From positions 310,001-374,000 of the forward strand of contig NZ_CAMLSE010000001.1 of the NCBI RefSeq assembly GCF_946482605.1: a stretch of 64,000 nt of DNA, written 5' to 3'. The translations under genes were made by a program, and so were the position numbers. This stretch comes from an uncultured Dyadobacter sp. (GTDB taxonomy: Bacteria > Bacteroidota > Bacteroidia > Cytophagales > Spirosomataceae). Shown here piece after piece: positions 57,936-64,000 of the stretch; the first letter of the stretch is position 1; each line of letters begins with the position of its first letter. The notes beneath the pieces were generated by a model. That model had not been told where the DNA came from, did no database searches, and worked only from the letters and a program-made list of their open reading frames with translations.

Positions 57936-59426
57936 ATGCTTGATTTAAAACAATTTGAGGTCTGGTTTATCACCGGCAGCCAGCATTTGTACGGAGAGGA
58001 TACGCTGCGGCAGGTCGACGAGCACTCCGGGATTATCAGTCGTTACTTTGACCAGTCACCGCAAGTGCCGGTCCGTGTAGTTTTCAAACCGGTCGTGAAG
58101 ACACCTGACGAGATTTACCAGCTGATCCAGGAAGCCAACAGCGCACCGGCCTGCATTGGCATCGTGGCCTGGATGCACACTTTTTCACCGGCCAAAATGT
58201 GGATCCGCGGGTTACAGATCCTCCAAAAACCGTTGTTGCATTTACACACCCAATACAATCGGGATATCCCCTGGGCCGACATCGACATGGATTTCATGAA
58301 CCTGAACCAATCGGCGCATGGCGATCGTGAGTTCGGATTTATGATGACCCGCATGCGCCTCAACCGCAAGGTGATCGTGGGGCACTGGCAGCAGGAACAT
58401 GTGGTGGAAGGTTTGGGGCAATGGGCGCGGGTTGCGGCCGGTCGCCATGACCTGAAGGGGGCAAAATTTGTTCGCTTCGGGGATAATATGCGGGAGGTGG
58501 CGGTTACCGATGGCGATAAAGTGGCCGCGGAAATGACATTTGGTTTTTCGGTCAATACCTATGCGGTAGGGGACCTCGTGGCGGTCATCAACCAGGTTTC
58601 AGAAACTGAGATTTCCGCATTGACCAACGAATATCAAGATGCTTATCAACTTGCTTCCGGGTTGGAAAACGGCGGTCAGCGGCACCAGGCTTTGCGTGAC
58701 GCAGCAAAGATCGAGCTGGGGTTGAAGTATTTTCTCAAAGACGGGAATTTCAAAGGCTATACCAATACTTTCGAAGACCTGCACGGCATGAAGCAGCTGC
58801 CCGGCATCGGCTCGCAGCGCATGATGGCCGCGGGTTACGGCTACGCGGGAGAAGGCGACTGGAAGACTTCCGCCATGGTACGGGCATTGAAAGTGATGGG
58901 CAGTGGTCTGAAAGGTGGGAATTCGTTCATGGAAGATTATACTTACCATTTTAACCCTTCCAACAACCTGGTGCTGGGCTCTCACATGCTGGAAATCTGT
59001 CCGAGCATAGCGGCAGGAAAGCCTTCGTGCGAAATTCATCCCTTGGGAATAGGAGGGAAGGAAGATCCTGTGCGACTGGTATTCAATGCACCAGCCGGGC
59101 CCGCATTGAATGTGTCTCTGGTGGATATGGGTAACCGGTTTCGGTTGCTGGTCCATGAGGTGGAAGCTACCGAAGTCGCCGAAGAACTTCCAAAGCTGCC
59201 GGTTGCCCGCGTTCTATGGAAGCCGGCCCCGGACATGCAAACGGGCTGCGCAGCCTGGATTTATGCAGGAGGCGCTCATCACACGGTTTTCAGTCAGAAC
59301 CTGACCGTGGAGCATATCGAAACATTTGCCGAAATGGTCGGCGTCGAACTCGTTGTGATTGATAAAGATACCAAACTGCGACAGCTCAAAAACGAGCTGA
59401 GATGGAGCGAGGCTTATTACAGATAA
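57936..59426 (+). CDS. araA: L-arabinose isomerase
   Basis: 496 residues, the usual family length. It begins '[22 protein letters not shown]', and contains '[19 protein letters not shown]', '[20 protein letters not shown]', '[20 protein letters not shown]' (metal-binding Glu), '[20 protein letters not shown]' (His and Glu) and '[13 protein letters not shown]' (His). It converts L-arabinose to L-ribulose with Mn2+ in the cytoplasm. Only 4 bases separate its stop codon from the araD start. Confidence 0.97.
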   Translation: MLDLKQFEVWFITGSQHLYGEDTLRQVDEHSGIISRYFDQSPQVPVRVVFKPVVKTPDEIYQLIQEANSAPACIGIVAWMHTFSPAKMWIRGLQILQKPLLHLHTQYNRDIPWADIDMDFMNLNQSAHGDREFGFMMTRMRLNRKVIVGHWQQEHVVEGLGQWARVAAGRHDLKGAKFVRFGDNMREVAVTDGDKVAAEMTFGFSVNTYAVGDLVAVINQVSETEISALTNEYQDAYQLASGLENGGQRHQALRDAAKIELGLKYFLKDGNFKGYTNTFEDLHGMKQLPGIGSQRMMAAGYGYAGEGDWKTSAMVRALKVMGSGLKGGNSFMEDYTYHFNPSNNLVLGSHMLEICPSIAAGKPSCEIHPLGIGGKEDPVRLVFNAPAGPALNVSLVDMGNRFRLLVHEVEATEVAEELPKLPVARVLWKPAPDMQTGCAAWIYAGGAHHTVFSQNLTVEHIETFAEMVGVELVVIDKDTKLRQLKNELRWSEAYYR

Positions 59427-59430
59427 GAAC

Positions 59431-60135
59431 ATGTCGAAATACACATACCTGAAAGAGCAGGTCTACGAGGCCAATATGGAAATCCCGCGGGAGCAACTGG
59501 CGATCGTGACATTCGGCAATGTAAGCGGTATCGACCGTGCGGCCGGCGTGGTGGCAATTAAGCCGAGCGGAGTGCCCTATCACCGGCTGAAGGTGGACGA
59601 TATCGTGATCGTGGACCTGGACAATGTGTTGGTGGAAGGGAATATGCGGCCCTCATCAGACACCAAAACACATACATTATTGTACAAAAGCCTGCCTTCG
59701 ATCGGGGGAGTTTGTCATACGCACTCCACCTATGCCGTGGCCTGGGCGCAGGCAATGATCCCGATCCCGAACCTGGGCACGACACACGCCGACCATCTGA
59801 CTGCATCGATCCCGGTGACGGAAGTGATGTCGGATGACATGATCCAGCGCGATTATGAACACGAAACCGGCATTCAGATCCTGGATTTATTTCTGAAACA
59901 GGGGCTGAGCTATGAAGAAGTGGAAATGGTGCTGGTAGCTTGTCATGGGCCTTTCACCTGGGGCAAAGACCCAGCCAAAGCGGTATACAATGCCATTGTA
60001 CTGGAAGAAATTGCAAAAATGGCATACCTGACCATGCAGATCAACCCCAATGCGACGGCGATTAAGCAGAGCCTGATTGACAAGCACTATTTCCGTAAAC
60101 ACGGCAAAGACGCTTATTACGGGCAAGGGTGCTGA
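59431..60135 (+). CDS. araD: L-ribulose-5-phosphate 4-epimerase
   Basis: 234 residues. Class II aldolase-like fold with 'FGNVSGIDRAAGVVAIKPSGVPY', 'PSSDTKTHTLLYKSLPSIGG', zinc ligands in 'VCHTHSTYAVAWAQ' (two His), 'LGTTHADHLTASIPVT' and 'VLVACHGPFTWGKDPAKAVYNAIVLE' (His). It makes D-xylulose 5-phosphate for the pentose phosphate pathway. Last gene of the ara operon. Its stop codon abuts that of the small convergent gene at 60136. Confidence 0.96.
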   Translation: MSKYTYLKEQVYEANMEIPREQLAIVTFGNVSGIDRAAGVVAIKPSGVPYHRLKVDDIVIVDLDNVLVEGNMRPSSDTKTHTLLYKSLPSIGGVCHTHSTYAVAWAQAMIPIPNLGTTHADHLTASIPVTEVMSDDMIQRDYEHETGIQILDLFLKQGLSYEEVEMVLVACHGPFTWGKDPAKAVYNAIVLEEIAKMAYLTMQINPNATAIKQSLIDKHYFRKHGKDAYYGQGC

Positions 60136-60282
60136 TTAGTTTTTCTTGATGCGTTTGGCGGCGATGTTGCGCATCTGCTGCAATGCTTCCTGGCGTGAAA
60201 TGGCCTTTTCGTTGGACTTGGCTTCCTGGATAGCCTCTTTGGTAAAGCGACCTTTGAGAAGGTTAAAAAGCGTAAAAATCAT
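60136..60282 (-). CDS. 48-residue protein of unknown function
   Basis: ATG at 60280-60282 to TAA at 60136-60138. The product (MIFTLFNLLKGRFTKEAIQE, then 'AKSNEKAISRQEALQQMRNI' and 'AAKRIKKN') has a short hydrophobic start and a basic amphipathic helix. Codon use and helical pattern look genuine. The stop codon touches that of araD with no gap. Family not recognised. Confidence 0.55.
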   Translation of the reverse strand: MIFTLFNLLKGRFTKEAIQEAKSNEKAISRQEALQQMRNIAAKRIKKN

Positions 60283-60348
60283 AATCGGTGGATTTGTGCG
60301 GAGCATTCAATAGCCTTGCATACCCAAACTTAGCAAAGAACAGCGTAT

Positions 60349-60384
60349 AAAAAAAGCTGCCGGTGATTCCCATTCACCGGCAGC
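60349..60384 (-). terminator. Intrinsic terminator of the 62-residue gene
   Basis: Perfect 11-bp stem GCTGCCGGTGA/TCACCGGCAGC (60356-60366, 60374-60384) around 7 bases; on the minus strand it runs into TTTTTTT. It follows the gene at 60426-60614 and supports that gene as real. Confidence 0.9.
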
Positions 60385-60425
60385 CAATATCTAAACGTTG
60401 AGTATAATAAGTGCTTTTTTGTGGA

Positions 60426-60614
60426 TTAGGAAACTGCTTCCTTGCGCAACTTCTTTCCCGGGTGAAATTCGTCTTGAATCCAGCGTACAAAATTGTGGGA
60501 ATTAGTCTTGTAGATTTCCATTGATAACGGCTTGATCCCACTGAATTCAACTTCTTTAACGTACTGTGCGTGCAATTTCAAAATCTCGGCCAGGGTTGTG
60601 CTGTCAGTTTTCAT
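60426..60614 (-). CDS. 62-residue cytoplasmic protein of unknown function
   Basis: MKTDSTTLAEILKLHAQYVK, then 'EVEFSGIKPLSMEIYKTNSH' and 'NFVRWIQDEFHPGKKLRKEA'. It is helical, with no signal or membrane segment and a basic C-terminus. A perfect terminator follows 42 bases after the stop codon, which argues for a real single-gene unit. Family not recognised. Confidence 0.7.
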   Translation of the reverse strand: MKTDSTTLAEILKLHAQYVKEVEFSGIKPLSMEIYKTNSHNFVRWIQDEFHPGKKLRKEAVS

Positions 60615-60992
60615 TAAATGTTGTCATTAAGGTTTACACTGGTTGTTGCCGACATTGCAATAAACATGTACCCGGCAGCCTGAATGCTTCCTTAATGTTG
60701 AAAAAATTATATTACTGATTCGAATCCTTATAAGTATTCCGGTAACGTCAACGTTTTTAAGGTTTTTTCAAATGTCCGATCCGGCCTGATTGTTACATAA
60801 TAGGACAAATTGTGGAGGTGCGTTATTTATGCAATCGATTGCTACCGGACTGAGAATCAGATGATAGCGGAATCGTGAGCTCAAATGAGTGCCCAAATCA
60901 TATCAAAAAATGGTTTTTTTGCCGATTCCAGGTTGTCAGAAGGGTATTCTTCGGTGACATCGGTGATGGAATGAAATTGTATTTTACCGATT
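60615..60992. other. Intergenic region without a supported gene
   Basis: 378 AT-rich bases between the lone receiver gene and the 62-residue gene. It should hold the promoter of the latter and the 3' end of the signalling operon. I see no clear hairpin terminator, RNA gene or conserved frame. Confidence 0.5.
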
Positions 60993-61382
60993 TCAGATCG
61001 CCAGCTTCTTCTTAAGGAAGGGGATCTCAAGCGGTTTGGGCAGGAGGTCGATGATATGCGGGCTTGCTTTCGCCTTCTCAATATCACGGGTGTCGATGGT
61101 GGATGACAGCATGAAAATCCTAACTTTTTGCCTGAGTCCTTGTGGCAGCAAGTCAAATTCGTCGATAAATTCGAAGCCATTCATGTCCGGCATCTGCAGA
61201 TCCAGGAGAATGATGATGTCGGGCAGGGTCTCTGCCTCTCCGATCAGATGCTTCAACGCATCACGGGCAGAGTTGAATGTCTTTACTGAATTGGTTATCC
61301 CGCTTTTGATTAGGAGCTTTTCGTAAATAAAAAGATCGAATGCGCTGTCATCTATCAAAAAGAAGTTAAGCAGTGACTCCAT
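60993..61382 (-). CDS. Single-domain response regulator (receiver only)
   Basis: 129 residues, one CheY-like receiver: acidic pair in 'NFFLIDDSAFDLFIYEKLL', phosphoacceptor Asp in 'IILLDLQMPDMNGFEF', Ser-Ser in 'IFMLSSTIDTRD' and the conserved Lys in 'LLPKPLEI'. No output domain. It lies 6 bases after the receiver-kinase gene, so it is probably the phosphorylated partner or a phosphate sink for the kinases of this operon. Confidence 0.94.
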   Translation of the reverse strand: MESLLNFFLIDDSAFDLFIYEKLLIKSGITNSVKTFNSARDALKHLIGEAETLPDIIILLDLQMPDMNGFEFIDEFDLLPQGLRQKVRIFMLSSTIDTRDIEKAKASPHIIDLLPKPLEIPFLKKKLAI

Positions 61383-61388
61383 GGCGGG

Positions 61389-62480
61389 TTATTGGTTAAT
61401 AGAAGGAATATTAATTTCAAAAATACTACCCTGGCCGATTTTTGACGTTACGTTGATTTCTCCTCCTAATTTCGATATCGCTTCGTGAACGATGTAGAGC
61501 CCTATTCCCGACCCGCTGTTAGTGGCTCCTGCCCGGTAAAACATTTTGAAAATCTTGTCCTGATCCGATTCTTTGATACCCGTGCCATTGTCCTCCACGA
61601 TAATCCTTGCGTCGGAGGGTGTCGACTGCACCGTCAGATGCACGAAAGGGCTCGGCTTGGATTTGTCCTGAAACTTGATTGCATTGTTGATCAGGTTGTT
61701 GAAGATGATACGCAGCTTCATGACATCCGACCGGAAGACGCCTCCCTGCTGAATGTCCGTCGTCATTTTCAGGTTACCGTACTCGGGCAGATACTGGATC
61801 GTGGCCTGCACTTCCGTGACTAGTTCCTCAAAACTGATGTCGGTCACCACCGGTACCCCGCGGGCATTCTTGTAATAATCGATGATGTTGATGATGAACG
61901 TATCCAGCTTTTTGACCGACTGTCTGATCAATTCCAGGTATTCGTTTTGCGATTTGATATCTTCTTCCAGTAATGCAAGGTTGACGATCCCCAGCACCGA
62001 CATCAAGGGTGCGCGCAGGTCGTGCGAAGCGCTGTATACAAACTTATCGAGCTCTTCATTAGCCTTTTGCAGTTCGATGTTCCGAAGCTTAAGGTCTTCA
62101 CGCGTTTTGTAGATGTCGTAGGCGTTGGAAATGGCATTCTCGACGTACTTGTAATCCCAGGGTTTGTCGATGAACCGGAATACCTCCCCCTTGTTGATCG
62201 CATCGATCGCCGCGCTCATATCGGTATGCCCGGTGATCAGGATACGGATTGGTTTTGGGTATTTGATCCGAATTTTTTCAAAGAACTGTACGCCCGTCAT
62301 CACCGGCATCCGTTGATCGGCAAGGATAATGCAAAAATCCTTGTCTTCCAGCAACTGCTCTGCTTCTATCACCGAGGAAGTAATCGTGATGTCGTACTGC
62401 TTGCGGAATGAAGCTCTGAACGAATGCAGATTGTGTTCCTCATCGTCAATGTACAGAATGGTAATTGCTTTTTCACTCAT
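61389..62480 (-). CDS. Receiver-histidine kinase fusion
   Basis: 363 residues, soluble. N-terminal receiver (about 7-120: 'ITILYIDDEEHNLHSFRASF', Asp in 'IILADQRMPVMTGVQFF', 'FIDKPWDYKYVENAI'), a short coiled coil, HisKA with phosphoacceptor His in 'YSASHDLRAPLMSVLGIVNL' and a HATPase domain ('FNNLINNAIKFQDKSKPSPF', 'IIVEDNGTGIKESDQDKIFK', 'GSGIGLYIVHEAISKLGGEI'). The input receiver suggests it is switched by another kinase. Its start overlaps the stop codon of the 7TM kinase gene (ATGA), so translation is coupled. Confidence 0.95.
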   Translation of the reverse strand: MSEKAITILYIDDEEHNLHSFRASFRKQYDITITSSVIEAEQLLEDKDFCIILADQRMPVMTGVQFFEKIRIKYPKPIRILITGHTDMSAAIDAINKGEVFRFIDKPWDYKYVENAISNAYDIYKTREDLKLRNIELQKANEELDKFVYSASHDLRAPLMSVLGIVNLALLEEDIKSQNEYLELIRQSVKKLDTFIINIIDYYKNARGVPVVTDISFEELVTEVQATIQYLPEYGNLKMTTDIQQGGVFRSDVMKLRIIFNNLINNAIKFQDKSKPSPFVHLTVQSTPSDARIIVEDNGTGIKESDQDKIFKMFYRAGATNSGSGIGLYIVHEAISKLGGEINVTSKIGQGSIFEINIPSINQ

Positions 62481-64000
62481 TGAAAATCAGGGATTGGGCG
62501 TGCTTTTCTTTTAACCGGGAGCGTGATCAAAAATTCTGTTCCTTCTCCCACCTCCGTATTTACTTGGATATTACCGCTGTGAACTTCGATAATTTTAAAG
62601 ACAATTGAAAGTCCGAGCCCGGTTCCGTCACCCACCTGTTTGGTGGTGAAGAACGGTTCGAAAATCTTGGCCCGGACCTCAGGTGTCATGCCTGGTCCGT
62701 TGTCTCGTATCGAAATGGCAACGGTCTCAGGATCTTTCAGCCAGGACCTCACCCATATAGTAGGGATCTTTCCTTCCTGCTTATCTTTCTGAAGCGCGTA
62801 AATAGAGTTCGTGAGGATGTTCATGAACACCTGATTGAGCTTACCGGCATAGCACTCGATGCTCGGAATATTCCCCAGGTCCTTGATCAATGTGATGGAA
62901 TTACCCATCTGGTAATTGAGGATAATGAGGGTGGATTCCACACCTTCATTGATGTTGACGAGATTGAGGTCGCTTTCATCCACGCGGGAGAATATTTTCA
63001 GACCTTTGACGATCTCCACTGTCCGATGGGCACCGTCTTCCATCCCTTTCAGTAATGTACCGAGTTCCGTTTTGATATAATCGAGATCAAGATCCGTTTT
63101 TAGCTGCTCGATGTCCTTCACCTTGCTCTGAAGGAGTTCAAGTGATTCGATATTCTGGATCTCTTCGTAAGAATCCAGGATTTCAAGGACGTCGTCGATA
63201 TCCCGTCGGAGCGGCCTGATATTGGAGCTCACGAAGTTGATCGGATTGTTGATCTCGTGCGCGATACCTGCGGTAAGCTGACCCAGCGATGCCATCTTCT
63301 CGGAATCGATCAGCTGGGTTTGTGCGTCTTTCAGTTTTGTCAGTGTCAGATTGAGCTCGGTGTTCGCAAATTGTAATTCGGCCGTACGTTCGTTGACGCT
63401 TTTTTCCAGGAAGGCATTTTGTTCCAAAATGATTTTTTCGTTCTCCATGGAAATACGTAGTGCCTGAGCCTGTGAAGCTTCTTTTTCCTTTTTCAGAATG
63501 TTGATTTTGTCTGCAAGTGCAAAAGATAGCAAAATAACTTCTATGGTTGCCCCAACCTGCTGTGTGTAATTTGTGAATGTATTGTAAGGCAGGATATTGA
63601 GATTTCGGAGGGTGTACAGCACGATGCCGATCAGGAACATGATCCACGCTACCAGATAGAATTTGGCCGGACGGTAACCTCTGAGTGAAAGCTGGATCGC
63701 AACAGTCAGAACAAGCAGGCAGGCAGCCACTCCGGTTACGTCAATAACCCGGTAGCTGAGCCTTTGCATTCCCAGCAGGTTGAAGAGTATCGCAAATCCG
63801 TAGGAGATGAAAACGAGGGTCAGTACCTTATGGATCGCCGGCGAATTTTCCCTGCTATGCAGGAAATTTTGCATAAATAACACAGCAAAACTTCCCGCCA
63901 GGGACGGGAAAATGCGAATTGCGTACACGTTGAACATCGGGAGATCGGGCCAGATGTATTTGAATGTGTAGCCCGTAATGGTCGTCTGTGTCAACCCGAT
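62477..64000 (-). CDS. 7TM-DISM sensor histidine kinase, N-terminus outside window
   Basis: The frame is open to the window edge, so the start is not seen; a TTG at 63994 is not a convincing start. About 507 residues are visible. The first 150 contain several membrane helices of the 7TMR-DISM type ('RIFPSLAGSFAVLFMQNFLH', 'LTLVFISYGFAILFNLLG', 'VTGVAACLLVLTVAIQLSLRG', 'FYLVAWIMFLIGIVLYTL', 'ATIEVILLSFALADKI'). A coiled coil, HisKA ('ASLGQLTAGIAHEINNPINF') and a HATPase domain ('IRDNGPGMTPEVRAKIFEPF', 'GDGTGLGLSIVFKIIEVHSG') follow. It senses an envelope signal through the missing N-terminal part and probably passes phosphate to the two receivers downstream. Confidence 0.93.
   Translation of the reverse strand: MGLTQTTITGYTFKYIWPDLPMFNVYAIRIFPSLAGSFAVLFMQNFLHSRENSPAIHKVLTLVFISYGFAILFNLLGMQRLSYRVIDVTGVAACLLVLTVAIQLSLRGYRPAKFYLVAWIMFLIGIVLYTLRNLNILPYNTFTNYTQQVGATIEVILLSFALADKINILKKEKEASQAQALRISMENEKIILEQNAFLEKSVNERTAELQFANTELNLTLTKLKDAQTQLIDSEKMASLGQLTAGIAHEINNPINFVSSNIRPLRRDIDDVLEILDSYEEIQNIESLELLQSKVKDIEQLKTDLDLDYIKTELGTLLKGMEDGAHRTVEIVKGLKIFSRVDESDLNLVNINEGVESTLIILNYQMGNSITLIKDLGNIPSIECYAGKLNQVFMNILTNSIYALQKDKQEGKIPTIWVRSWLKDPETVAISIRDNGPGMTPEVRAKIFEPFFTTKQVGDGTGLGLSIVFKIIEVHSGNIQVNTEVGEGTEFLITLPVKRKARPIPDFQ

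Noticed and set aside
60881..61180. 99-residue minus-strand frame over the lone receiver gene
   Set aside because: Out of frame with the receiver, no domain, and mostly inside that gene.
1..64000. tRNA, rRNA, CRISPR, insertion sequence or prophage genes
   Set aside because: Looked for cloverleaf ends, spaced direct repeats, transposase or phage motifs on both strands and saw none; a tRNA search program would be needed to exclude tRNAs fully.

Overview
The window looks like chromosome from a Bacteroidota member of the order Cytophagales, most like Dyadobacter or a close Spirosomaceae relative. This is inferred from gene content, not from a search. The supporting signs are three SusC/SusD outer-membrane pairs, each with its own ECF sigma factor and FecR anti-sigma factor; a type IX secretion sorting domain; a Nudix-type AraR regulator; promoter boxes of the Bacteroidota form TAnnTTTG; few Shine-Dalgarno sequences; and base composition near 50% GC. 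I see no rRNA, tRNA, CRISPR array, transposase or prophage genes.

Layout. 1-3.3 kb: on the minus strand, a sugar-dehydrogenase-like propeller protein cut by the window edge, an exported amidohydrolase and an exported SelA-like PLP enzyme. 3.5-10.4 kb: sigma/FecR/SusC/SusD locus 1. 10.6-12.7 kb: a lactonase-fold protein and a CBM9-like protein. 13-17.2 kb: a small acidic protein, an MHS-family transporter with a tiny membrane partner, a thiolase and a GtrA protein. 17.4-30.6 kb: mostly housekeeping and metabolic genes (outer-membrane protein, lipoprotein, SMP-30 lactonase, GH13 amylase, Maf, MarR/YceI pair, AMP nucleosidase, truncated globin, a TumE-type toxin-antitoxin pair, CCA-adding enzyme, DUF2851, MtgA and a repetitive secreted protein). 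30.9-35.4 kb: three secreted proteins, two of them tandem paralogues that each carry the same kind of terminator. 35.5-38.1 kb: GH43, small hypothetical genes and a DUF6934-like two-gene cassette with a 54-residue second gene.

38.1-54.8 kb holds two more complete sigma/FecR/SusC/SusD loci in tandem on the minus strand. Locus 3 ends with a metallophosphoesterase. Locus 2 is followed, after a terminator, by an endonuclease/exonuclease/phosphatase-family enzyme, so phosphoester substrates are a reasonable guess. 55.0-60.1 kb is an L-arabinose catabolic locus: a Nudix-type regulator, then araB-araA-araD. A 0.4-kb repeat element with inverted ends and a row of small hairpins sits between regulator and operon. 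60.1-64 kb: two small genes, then a signalling cluster of a lone receiver, a receiver-histidine kinase fusion and a 7TM-DISM histidine kinase cut by the window edge.

Most noteworthy: the repeat element and its hairpin series (a second copy of its end sequence lies before the thiolase gene); the two-gene DUF6934-like cassette; the TumE-like pair; the tandem secreted paralogues; the exported SelA-like/amidohydrolase pair; and opposite-facing hairpins between fecR and susC in two of the three Sus loci. No clearly new defence or mobile system was found.
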